A stretch of DNA of 64,000 bases from Zygaena filipendulae. Taxonomy: Eukaryota; Arthropoda; Insecta; Lepidoptera; Zygaenidae. Below are positions 53,991 to 63,965 of this stretch, piece after piece (position 1 is the first letter of the stretch; each line of letters starts with the position of its first letter). The stretch spans positions 14,600,001 to 14,664,000 of the forward strand of contig OU015650.1 in the NCBI GenBank assembly GCA_907165275.2, read 5' to 3'. The notes beneath the pieces are model-generated. The model was not told the DNA's origin. It saw nothing but the letters and a program-made list of their open reading frames with translations, and ran no database searches. A program made the translations under genes and the position numbers.

Positions 53991-54099
53991 GTATATGAAA
54001 AATTCCATGATGATCGGTTGAGCCGTCTAGGGGTGAAAGCGCAACAGACAGACAGACAGACTGAGTTACTTTCGCATTTATAATATTAGTAGGGATATG

Positions 54100-54480
54100 C
54101 GAATGTGAGTTTGTTTGTTACACTTTCAAACCTTACTTACTTAAACGACCATCATAAAATCACTAAAAAACAAGGTCAGTATGACAGAGTAAAAAATCAC
54201 TAATTTAAATGCAAAAGTAAATATGAGTTTAGTCAAATTTGTATCTACAGTCTTCTATAGATCGTCAGCTGAGTGGATCTCAGTGAAAATCATCTTACCG
54301 CTCGCCAAAATTTGTTTTTATCGGCCTCACAGAGTTGGAGCAAATCTCTTATCGGCGTCCGAAGAGGTTAGATACCCTTAGCCGAGCAATTTTTCAAGAG
54401 TCATAGAACGTGACCTCACTCGATGGATTGTGACGAATTTTGGAATTACGATCGCGGGCAGCCGTCGTCGGCTTGCTCTA
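54100..54480. other. Gene-free stretch
   Basis: A helitron-like 5' scrap (GCGAATGTGAGTTTGTTTG) at 54098-54160; nothing else is recognised. Confidence 0.35.
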
Positions 54481-54482
54481 TT

Positions 54483-54719
54483 TGGACATAGATAAGCAAT
54501 AGTGTGTTAACCCACAATGGAGAAATTTTGAGTAAATCGTGTTTTAAAATTATAGCGTCATTTTCTGTCAACATTTTTTATGTTCAATATTTAGTTACAT
54601 TCTTAAACAATGTAATAAGGTAAACACATAATTAAAAAACGTCCCCTAACTCTCAATAAATCGTTCTGAATAGGTTACTTAATTTTGTGGGTTAACATGT
54701 TATTGCTTATCTACGTCCA
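54483..54719 (+). mobile_element. MITE family M, copy 4
   Basis: TGGACATAGATAAGCAATAG to ATTGCTTATCTACGTCCA. Both ends intact. Confidence 0.8.
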
Positions 54720-54891
54720 TTTATGAATATACATTCCAGCGTAGGCCACTTAGCGCTCAACGATCGATGGAACAATGCTTGTCGAATGATAATAGCAAAT
54801 ATCTAAAGAAAACTTTTGAGTAGGTACTCAGTAATCAGGCGTTTCTAAAAGTATTTCTCTCGTTATGCTCGGTAGAGGCACAGAGCAATTC

Positions 54892-55224
54892 AATAGGCTA
54901 TTTGACAATTTTTTTTTAAACCGTCTTGTAGATTAATAAAAAATATTGGACACGTATTTTTTCTTTTTTTACGTAATCGAAAAATAACGGCGATACATTG
55001 AGTTGAAATTTCGCGTGACGTCACTAACTAGTGCAGTTTGTATGGCGGTTTGAGCGGTTAGTGACGTCACGAGTCACGACCCCCTCACCCTAAACTTTAA
55101 TGCTCTTTATCTCTGTATATTTTAATTTATTAAAAAAACAAAAAATACGTGTCTATTGTTTTTTTATTTTCTAACTGACGGACAAATTAGAATTTTGATT
55201 TTCAAAAGTAGTCCACATCCCCAT
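54892..55224 (+). mobile_element. CRE-bearing MITE, copy 6, mixed ends
   Basis: TGACGTCA at 55016-55023 and 55062-55069. The left end is of the AATAGGCTATTTGAC type, the right end of the TAGTCCACATCCCCAT type, so the copy combines the two terminus classes. Confidence 0.75.
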
Positions 55225-55229
55225 TGTTA

Positions 55230-55605
55230 GAAGTATCAGAAAAAGTCATATGTAAGGTAAGGATATGTACCTACCAGTGGCGAAGGGTGAAATATTGAGA
55301 GAGGGAAGCCGGAAATCTACTTTAATTTCAACTTATTAAACTATTAACTGTTCCCCGCGGTTTCACCTGCGATAAGTTCAGGAGTTGCCGCGGAAATTCC
55401 GGTATAAAAAGTCCTTACCTGTATCCCTGACAACGTTCTCAATTACGGAGAGAGATGTTGCGTCTGAAGGGAAGCCGGTGGGAATCGGCTTCTATGGTAC
55501 CTTCGCCACTGATATGTACAGAGAAGGACATAGGGTACTCCATATCGCGGAATTCCCACGTGAACTCCGAAACTGACGCGAGTGAAACCGTAGGCAACAG
55601 CTAGT
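55230..55605 (+). mobile_element. Helitron-like element, type A, split by a hAT-like MITE
   Basis: The right part at 55520-55605 (AGAGAAGGACATAGGGTACT, ending GCAACAGCTAGT) is clear; the left part before 55271 is diverged. Confidence 0.6.
55271..55511 (+). mobile_element. hAT-like MITE with 8-bp TSD
   Basis: CAGTGGCGAAGG at 55275 mirrors CCTTCGCCACTG at the right end. ATATGTAC is duplicated at 55263-55270 and 55512-55519. A reversed helitron-like fragment (about 55346-55434) lies inside. Confidence 0.7.
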
Positions 55606-55962
55606 ACCTACGGTAATAATTATACTTTATCAACAAAATTAATTAAATGTTCCCATAAGTAATTCAATTTGAAAACAATCGCCGCTTTTCACATTAAAAC
55701 CATTCCAACAATGTTGCCCCCCGTACCCGACAGCGATTCGATCACCTGAAATTTGAAATTCCAAACGAGTGAATAAATTTTCTTTGGTTGACAAATGGAT
55801 TCGGTGTCGGGTCTCACTTACCTTTGGACTTTGAATAATGTATCGCGTTATATGTATTATGAAAAACGGATGTTGGGAGGAATGGCGGGCGAGTTTAGAA
55901 ACGGAATATTGTTTTGACAGGTGCATTATAAACGGGTTGAAAATTCCCTTGAATATAATAAC

Positions 55963-56155
55963 TAGCTGACTCCCGCGGTTTCACCAGTGGTAATGTCGGA
56001 GTTCCCGCGGGAATTTTGGGATAAAAACTACCTTACGTCACTTAGGATCACTCTGTAGCTTCCTACAAGTGAAAGAATTTTCAAAATCGGTTCAGTAAAT
56101 CCAGAGATTACCCCGTACGGCCTACAACGACGTCACAAACTCACAAACTCACGAT
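55963..56155 (-). mobile_element. Helitron-like element, type B
   Basis: CTAGCTGACTCCCGCGG, GTAGCTTCCTACAAGTGAAA and GACGTCACAAACTCACAAAC. Confidence 0.7.
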
Positions 56156-56159
56156 TTTT

Positions 56160-56880
56160 AATACTTAGTTCTCATCTTTTATTAATTTGTTTTGTATGTT
56201 CCTACTTGATATTTTGTTAATTACGCGGGAATTGAACGCGATGTTTTTTATTACCTATCATTTTTTTGCCTGACGTTTCGGCTGAGTTGCATCACGCCGC
56301 GCCGTGGTCACAAGCTGACTAAAGCACTGCGGCGTCTAAAAAGTCTAAATCTAAAAACTTTAATAACAAACCGATATGTTCCTACTTGAGTTTGATCCGT
56401 CTGTAGATAATATGTTTGTGCGTGACTCATCCAAAATGTACTATATAGGTAGGTACTGTGCGGAACCTTGCAAGTTCCACTTGAAATATAATAATTCTAT
56501 CAAACTTGTTGATCAGTGACATTTTTTTACTTACTTTTTATCCCTTAGGGAACAGCTAGTAAACTAAATATTCGATCAAATTTTCTAATCGTTTCAACAA
56601 ACATATTATTTGCTGCAGTTAGTAGAGCTTTATTACCTACCCACAAGACGTATAGGTATTTGGAGAAAACTATCGACTAACATTCAACTAACAATTTTAA
56701 GCGCTGCGAAGTTTCCAACACTAAAACTTAGTATAAGTTTACCGTGGTATTTTACTTTTACTTTTGGGATTGTTAGCGTAAGAGACTCTGTCACCTCCCA
56801 TTTGTAAATACCTCGTTAGTAGCAAACAGTAGGCGTGAGTTATTTTAGATTTCAAAGTGAAATAGAATAAAATTAATATT
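56160..56880. other. Gene-free stretch
   Basis: A helitron-like 3' scrap (GGGAACAGCTAGTAAAC) near 56549. Otherwise nothing is recognised. Confidence 0.35.
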
Positions 56881-56883
56881 TAA

Positions 56884-57078
56884 GGGGCCTCCCATACAAC
56901 AAACGTGACTTTTATTGCATATTCAATTTAAAAACAAATAATAAAATTAAATCAAAACAAAGGCAAACGCATAATTTAATACAACATACCTGTTGTTGTT
57001 TTTTTTTGTCGTTTTTATAAATAATGGTACGGAACCCTATACGTGCGCGAGTCCGCCTCGCACTTGGCCGGTTTTTAA
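56884..57078 (+). repeat. Dispersed repeat ending in CGCACTTGGCCGG
   Basis: GGGGCCTCCCATACAACAAA, TGGTACGGAACCCTATACGT and CTCGCACTTGGCCGG are, from memory, a module widespread in lepidopteran genomes. Class uncertain. Confidence 0.5.
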
Positions 57079-57377
57079 TCCTAAATGGAACGTTTACAAG
57101 TCCCTGCGACTCGCATAGTACCTACGAACGCTCCAGTTTCAAGCCCAGCTTGCTTTCAGCTTTAAGTGTGCCTATGTACACGTATTTATCCGTTGCAAGA
57201 GGTAAGTGGTACTCGTACGAGCTTGAAAATGTCTTTGAACCTATGTGTTAATTGAGTACCACCAATTTACCTAGTTCGACGTAGACTCATAGTTAAATTT
57301 ATATCAATGAACTTTAAAAAAAAGCTTTTAATATAAAAAAAATGAATAAAGTCGTAAATAAAATTTTATTAAATAAC

Positions 57378-57690
57378 TAGCTATGCCTCGCGGTTTCACC
57401 CGCGTGAGATTCGGGATTCCCGCAGGAACTCCAATGCAGTCCAATTTACTGCTTATAACAACAGCTATAATTATAGCAGTTAAAGTCCCGTCAATATCAG
57501 TCCGACCGTTTCAGAGTTTCACCCGCGTGAGTTTCGAAATTTCCGCAGGAGCTTAAAACTTCTTTTATAAAAACCTTGTCCTGACATTAACGTACACAAT
57601 AAAAAAAACAATTATCCAATTTGGTGCAGTCATTTGGAAGTTATGCGCTTAGCAACACATTTGGCGATTCATTTTTATTATATAGATTAT
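57378..57690 (-). mobile_element. Helitron-like element, type C
   Basis: CTAGCTATGCCTCGCGG, a second module GTTTCACCCGCGTGAGTTTC and a 5' side with TTTTTATTATATAGATTAT. Confidence 0.7.
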
Positions 57691-57884
57691 AAAAAAAGTT
57701 AGGTTCTAATCTAAGTAACTTTTTCGTGGTACTTAAGCTGATTCAAAGACTACAGAGAGAGTAAAGATGCTGCTCTGGTATGATGTACATATAGACTACA
57801 GACGCGTTTTTAATTGTTTTTCTTTTTTAATTAAAATATTTCAAAATTTTATAACTAAAACATTCGCGGATAAACGTTATCGTA

Positions 57885-58098
57885 CTTCCTACTAATATTA
57901 TAAACACGAAAGTTGGTATGTATGGATGGATGGATGGACGTTTGTTACTCTTTCACGCAAAAACTACTCGATGGATTTAAATGAAACTTTACAATAATAT
58001 AGTTTATACATCAGATTAACACACAGGGTACTTTTTATCCCGGAACTCCCGCGGGCACTCTGAAATTACGCGGGTGAAACTACGGGGCACAACTAGTC
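57885..58098 (+). mobile_element. Helitron-like element, type H, full length
   Basis: CTTCCTACTAATATTATAAA to AACTACGGGGCACAACTAGT; has TGGA repeats near 57921-57936. Confidence 0.8.
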
Positions 58099-58099
58099 G

Positions 58100-59415
58100 A
58101 AAATAATAGGTAAAAACATGTGGAAGCACAAAGAGCTTTCGTATTTACCTGAAGAAAAAAAACCTTGGAAATAAGATTACATTTTTCTGTGAGACTCGTG
58201 TAGGCTTAACATTTTCACGCTGAAAACCGACCAAAAATAGGACACACAACCTTGCAGACAATCCGATTTCCGTACGCATGTAAAATTGTGGATAACATCT
58301 AGTCAATCTATAGTAAATTTTTTGTGTCAGTGGATAGGTACTTGGCATACCTACTTATGAGTGATATATTTTTTTATTTATGAATCTAATCTAACTGAAA
58401 TTTAAAAAGTTTTATTTGACAGAAAACGAAAATTACAATACATATACAACAATTATACAATAACAAATATTGAGGGTTCGCCTCCAACCGCCAGACAGAC
58501 GCCGCCGCCGAGCAGATCTGACAAACGGATCCGACGGTTGAGAAACGGACACCTACTTTAAAATAATGAAAACTTAAACATTTAAAAAAAATATTTGACA
58601 CAGTGTTGTGACAAATCTAGACCTATCAATCTAGATGTAATGTTATGACGCCTAGCACCTGCAGATTGAGATGAAATAATTTCGGGATTTCCTCTGGAAC
58701 TGTTTTTGCTTTATTTATTTTGCCATATAAAAAGTGCCTTAAATGATGACCTAACACGTACGTTACCTAAACGTCAAATTTATCTTTTCCAAATCCAGGT
58801 ACAGGGTATTGGGTACGTGGTGTACGCTCATACATACGAACAAACCATCAACACCTCCGATATCTTTCTCAGTGTGCCCACACTGCATGTGTAAAGTTTT
58901 ATTTATTTATTCAAAAGTTAAATGTAATAGAGTATTGCGTTTCTTGCGAATTAGTTCACTTCGCTACGTTCAATTGGATCACAGTAAACGAGCCATAGCG
59001 GTTCAATAACTAAACCTCATGATTTATCCGAATAAATGTCAGTGAGTTCGTGAAAAAGAAACTAGGTAAATAAACGCCGACGCAAACCCTCACCGTCCAT
59101 GCCTCATTACGGCATAATGAATCCAATAAGAACCCAACACATTTCTCCACTTACCGCCTTACCGCCAACAGAACCAAGAACAACACGACTAAGCAAAAAC
59201 AAAGTCAAAGTCAATTAATCTGAGTAAATAACGCGTTGCAGCCAGGGTTGCTTACCTTCGCGCGAGAAGTGGGACGGCCCGTTGCCAGAGCCTCAGATTT
59301 CTGATTTTCACTTGTTTCGTTCTCTGTCCTATTATTTTTCTACAAGACAAAAAATTCACGGATGAGGAATATCACAAAAACGGAACTCACCTGTAACTTC
59401 TCAAAAGCCGAAAGA
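58100..59415. other. Gene-free stretch
   Basis: No motif-bearing frame. A slightly GC-richer patch lies at 58480-58540 (GACGCCGCCGCCGAGCAGAT). Confidence 0.35.
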
Positions 59416-59421
59416 CACATT

Positions 59422-59659
59422 TGGATATAGATAAGCAATAGTGTGTTAACCCACACTGGAGAAATTTTGAGTAAATCGTGTTTTAAAATTATAGCGCCAT
59501 TTGTGTCAACATTTTTTATGTTCAATATTTAGTTACATATATTTAAACAATGCAATAAAGTAAACACATAATTAAAAAACGTTCACTATCTCTCAATAAA
59601 TCGTTTTGAATCAATAACTTAATTTTGTGGGTTAACATGTTATTGCTTATCTGCGTCCA
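59422..59659 (+). mobile_element. MITE family M, copy 5
   Basis: TGGATATAGATAAGCAATAG to TTGCTTATCTGCGTCCA, very close to copy 4. Confidence 0.8.
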
Positions 59660-59711
59660 TTTTATCTCTATCAACGCGTTGCCGACAGGTTATAGAAAAC
59701 GACGGTGCTTA

Positions 59712-59996
59712 AATAGGCTATCTGACATTTTTTTTATTTTTAGCCCGTCTTGTAGATTCATAAAAAATAATAGACACGTATTTTTTCTTTTATCACGTAA
59801 GCAAAAAATAACGGAGTCTATACGTTGAGTCAAAATGTCGCGTGACGTGACAAGCAGGCGCAGTTTTTAGCTGCGTATGACGTTACGAGCCCCCACTCCC
59901 AAACTGTAATGCGCTTTATCCAGGTATGTTTCATTAATTTGAAAAAGCAAAAAATACGTGTCCATTATTTCCTATATCCTGACGGACTAAATAGAA
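59712..59996 (+). mobile_element. CRE-bearing MITE, copy 7, truncated
   Basis: Left end AATAGGCTATCTGACA. Both CRE sites are mutated by one base (TGACGTGA near 59843, TGACGTTA near 59878). The right end is cut by copy 8. Confidence 0.7.
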
Positions 59997-60356
59997 TTGG
60001 CTACTTGACAAAAAAATTTTTTTTAGTCCGTCGTGTAGATTAGTAAAAAATATTGGACAATTATTTTTTCTTTTTTTACGTACTCAAAAAATAACAGAGA
60101 TACATTGAGTTGAAATTTCGCGTGACGTCACAACTCTTTGCGGTTTGTATGGCGCTTATAATGAATATTGACGTCACAAGCCCCCCACCCTAAACTTTAA
60201 TGCGCTTTATCTATGTTCATTTTCATTAAATTGAAAAAGCAAAAAATACGTGTCTATTATTTTTTTATTTTCTAACTGACGGACTAATTAGAATTTTGAT
60301 ATTCATACCTTGGAGAATACCCAATTTAGAAAAAAAAAGTTGTCAAGTAGCCTATT
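59997..60356 (+). mobile_element. CRE-bearing MITE, copy 8
   Basis: Ends GGCTACTTGACAA and TTGTCAAGTAGCC are perfect inverted repeats of 13 bp. TGACGTCA at 60123-60130 and 60169-60176. Directly abuts copy 7 in the same orientation. Confidence 0.8.
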
Positions 60357-60639
60357 CATATAATAATTGTAGGTAGGAACCTATTAAGATATAAAAAAAG
60401 GTTATTTTGTATTTTGAGATGGCGGGCTTATTAGTCGCCAACCTAAAAGTAATAAAATTAAAACTAAATGTGGGCGTTTAAGTAAAAAAGTACCAGTAAT
60501 GGGGTTTTAGTTAAGATTAGATTCGGTATCCAAATAAGTCAATTAACAGGATTAAAAAAAATATTCAATGAGGTAACAAACATTAAAAAAAATACAGTCG
60601 AATTGAGCATTTAAAAAGTTTGAGTGAAAAAGAAAAACA

Positions 60640-60820
60640 CACTTCTACTTGCTTGTACATAGATGAAGATATATGAAATTGTGGAAAACTGAGCATTCAT
60701 TAATGAATCAATTAAAATCACAGACGCAATTTTTTCATCCAACTTAACAAAATCTCTTATATCTCGGAAACTAAATGTCGAAAACTGGTATCTTTTTGCT
60801 TCGACGTCCACAAAATATGA
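60640..60820 (-). repeat. Dispersed repeat Y, copy 2
   Basis: Reversed match to 20882-21065, including TATATCTCGGAAACTAAATG and GACGCAATTTTTTCATCC. The 107-codon minus-strand frame over it has no recognised motif. Confidence 0.5.
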
Positions 60821-60939
60821 TAAAATCGTGTGAAATCTAATCTTACCTTGAAATAGGATGTAAACGTACATAACAGTTACAATGTGTTTTATGAATTGCA
60901 ATATCTGACACAGATTAAGGCTCCCATCTGCCACGGGAC

Positions 60940-61590
60940 CCTTTGGAAATATATTATAATTTATACGGGGAAAATGAATGTGAAGGAAAAAAAAACCCTT
61001 TTTTCTTTAGCGAAACAGCAAAGGGATATGATTAGAGATTCCTTTTCGAGTGTTCTTCGATTCTCCGTAGTTTACAACGCTCCAATGAAGGAAGGCTTTA
61101 AATAATATATGTTTCCGATTTGTGTGTTCAGATGCTGGAGATTGAATCCCTCAAGATATGCCGTGAAGGAGAATAAAAAAAAGGCAAAAGCTCCTGCGAA
61201 CATCAGGCTGTTTGATGTTATTTCCTTGCACACTACATGGTTTGAACGAGATTTGCATAAGCACAACCACCTTGAATAACTAGTAGCTTCCCTTCGACAT
61301 TCGCCGTGGAGCTTGTGGAAGGGTTATTTTTGTTATTTTCTTGTTATTTTCTTTTCCTTCAATATTTATAAGTCATTTCCGGTTCTTCCCTCGTAGAGTA
61401 TAGATGTTTTACACAACTCTCAAAATCGACTCGTTTCATTTTTTTTTTTAACCTACTAGTCTGAAAATTAGCTAATATAGCGAGTGGATAGTTTCACTGG
61501 AAGCTTATTTTATTTTCTTCATCTTCTTATTTCCCATTCAAAGTACTTAAATTACAGATAACGTTTCTCTTCGTCCCTTGATAAACATCC
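60940..61590. other. Gene-free stretch
   Basis: Nothing recognised; short frames lack motifs. Confidence 0.3.
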
Positions 61591-61599
61591 TGTAAAATG

Positions 61600-61930
61600 A
61601 TCTGTAACATTCAGAGATAATGTAGTTTTGTATAAGAATCGGTTCAGTGGTTCCAGAGAGATTACCCTTGCATTCAAACTTACAAATTGACAAACTTTAC
61701 CTCCTTATAAAATCAGTGTATAGACTAGCTGTTCCCGGGTTCCCTTGGAAACCGTTCCATCGCTGACATTTTCGGATTCCCATTAGGGATTCCTTATGTC
61801 TGTATAAAAGGTAACCTATGCAACCCTCTTCCAAGACCTAAAGTAACTATACATATATATAAGCTGTTCTGCGCATTTCCACCCGCATTCATTTACAAAC
61901 CCTTTATACACAGTATCAAAATGAAAAATG
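61600..61930 (-). mobile_element. Helitron-like fragments
   Basis: A type B body in reverse at 61600-61720 (AAGAATCGGTTCAGTGG, ACTTTACCTCCTTATAAAA) directly followed by a reversed 3' module CTAGCTGTTCCCGGGTTC at 61727. Confidence 0.5.
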
Positions 61931-61934
61931 CTCG

Positions 61935-62970
61935 CATCTTATCTCTGGGACATTGTTACAGGCGCGGATCTAAGATTTGGTTGAGAGAAGCAATCTTGGT
62001 TGTACTACAAAAAAAAATTAACAGGGTGGTCATAGAAGTGAAGTCCAATAGTAAAATTTAGGGGCTCATGTTAAAATTTTACGCAATTTTTCATAACTTT
62101 CAAGATATTTCTTTTTAACTAGTTTTTGAAAATGATCTACCGAAAATGATCGAGTCGCAAACTCGCGAAGATTTTTCTGATGTCTAAATAAAGTACCTAC
62201 TTTTGTCTTCAGGAGGGGGCAATTGCGCCCACTGGCCCCCCGTAGATCCGCGCCTGTATTGTTAAAAGATATTTTGATATCACTGTGCAACAGTTCTAGA
62301 GATTGATATTCATAAAAACAAAGAATATTAGGATAAAATTCCGAAAGTTATTTCCTTTTCCATCGTTATTTATAGACCAGCGTCTTGACGACACGTAGCA
62401 CAGTTTTCATAAGCAATTAATTATGCTGTAAGACTACCTGCGAGGCGCGAGCTACGTGTGCGTTGGGAGCGGAAGAGCATCGGTTGCGGTGTGCCTCGTG
62501 GAAATTGCATTACGGAGAATTTACGGAGTGTGTGTCACGAGCTTGTTAGTGTATGTTAACAGTTACCTTTATCGTGTGTACAGATGGTTAGGGGTGGTTG
62601 GGGTGCTTTTATATCAAACGACACCGAGAGATTATTTACTGATATCAGCTACCGGGTAAGGGTACCCTAAAAACTTCTTTGTCAACCATAGAAAAAATAG
62701 AATTATTTTCTGTTTTTCGCTTTAATGTAGGAATGTGAATTATCGATTTTTATATCAATCGATTATTTTTCTATAATCGATTTTTAATCGATTATTCTAT
62801 GTCACATCCCTACTTTTATGTTTTTAATCCCAATCCTCACCGTGCGTCTTTCCCATGGCTAGTTAACATTATGCGTTGACGATGACATCATACAGGCAGT
62901 TGGAAAATAAATGGAGGAGGCCTTTACCAAATAGTATAGTCGTTTTTTTATGATTTTAACAAATTATAAT
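61935..62970. other. Gene-free stretch with a GC-richer patch
   Basis: 62430-62650 is GC-richer (GAGGCGCGAGCTACGTGTGC) with a short open frame of no recognised family. An ATCGATTTTTAATCGATTAT palindrome-like patch is near 62742-62800. No gene can be supported. Confidence 0.3.
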
Positions 62971-62974
62971 AAAC

Positions 62975-63147
62975 TAGGTTCATTTGTTTGTTTGTTACGC
63001 TTTCATGCCTTAACTACTCAACCGATCAATATTAAATTTTGCATACTTACACGTAGATACAAAGAACTTAGGGTAGGTACTTTATATCCCGGAATTCCGG
63101 CGGGAACTCCAAAATTAACGTCAGTAAAACGGCGGGAAAAGCTAGTG
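62975..63147 (+). mobile_element. Helitron-like element, type A
   Basis: TTACGCTTTCATGCCTTAAC in the body, ending AAACGGCGGGAAAAGCTAGT. Confidence 0.65.
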
Positions 63148-63473
63148 TACGAATAAAAGTATAAGAATAGCCAATCATACGTTACGCTGTTTAGGCTGTA
63201 ATGTGAGTGTGGTCGTGTCGCTCTCGTGTCGTGTCAGTTAAAGTGTGCTTCTACCTGTGCCAGAGCCGGCTATGGGCTTGACGGGCGAGCTAAAGCACGT
63301 CTAGATTTATGGCTCGATTCTAAATTTGGCCGCGGCCACCGCAAGCCATTCCTCTTCACGCCTGCAGCCTCTGGTGGACGGTAATTGCGTAAGCCCACAT
63401 AGCACACACATCTCCCCACATAACACACACATACATATAAACCCACAGTAACATTGTGTTCTTTATTATCCTT

Positions 63474-63650
63474 CCTACTTATATTATAAATGTGAAAGTG
63501 TTGATGTTTGGATGTTAGGATGTTTGTTACTCAATCACGCAAAAACGGCTGAACGGATTTGGATGAAATTTGGCATGCACGTTGTCAGGGGTACAGAGAA
63601 GGACATAGGGTACTTTTTATCCCGGAATTCCCGCGGGGCACAGCTAGTTA
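63474..63650 (+). mobile_element. Helitron-like element, type A
   Basis: TCCTACTTATATTATAAATG to CGCGGGGCACAGCTAGT; a deletion removed the last hairpin arm. Confidence 0.75.
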
Positions 63651-63731
63651 TTTATATGGATGACTTTGCATTATACATTTTTACGTTTGCTTTCTCCAAT
63701 GATTTGATGGCTTATCTATGCTATTATACAG

Positions 63732-63965
63732 ATTACAAAGTTTTTGTCTGCATGTAAGGCGATTCCAAAAAATTGTTTCATTGATACCTACAAAGCCAGA
63801 ACAGGCAGTCCCAGTGGGAGTCCTGAAATTAACGGTGGTGGAAACGCTGTAATCAACCCTAAAAAACATTACGCTAGAGTCGTTTACAAGTCAGCAGACC
63901 CTTCAAAAGATAGTGGACTATATGCAGAAGGCCTTGATAACTCTTTTAAAGTTATTATAAAATAA
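63732..63965 (+). CDS. Putative terminal exon of an unidentified host gene
   Basis: An open stretch of 77 codons ends in TAA at 63963-63965. It follows a plausible 3' splice site: TATTATACAG ends at 63731 after a pyrimidine-leaning tract. The same frame is closed by TGA at 63705-63707, before that site, as expected at an intron-exon junction. The product starts ITKFLSACKAIPKNCF, has a small-residue patch with GSPSGSPEINGGG and a C-terminal YAEGLDNSFKVIIK. Composition is mixed and non-repetitive, unlike the surrounding repeats. I do not recognise the family. No start, signal peptide or upstream exon can be seen, and the window ends 35 bases after the stop. It could also be a retroelement remnant. 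Confidence 0.45.
   Translation: MTKFLSACKAIPKNCFIDTYKARTGSPSGSPEINGGGNAVINPKKHYARVVYKSADPSKDSGLYAEGLDNSFKVIIK

Larger units (their letters stand above)
52184..54095 (-). mobile_element. Helitron-like element, type A, split by the LTR palindrome
   Basis: One half (52184-52284) ends CCCCTGACAACGTAT; the other (53991-54095) resumes GTATATGAAAAATTCCATGA and ends CATTTATAATATTAGTAGGG. GTAT on both sides may be a 4-bp target duplication. Confidence 0.75.

Noticed and set aside
60611..60934. 107-codon minus-strand frame
   Set aside because: Overlaps dispersed repeat Y and has no recognised motif.
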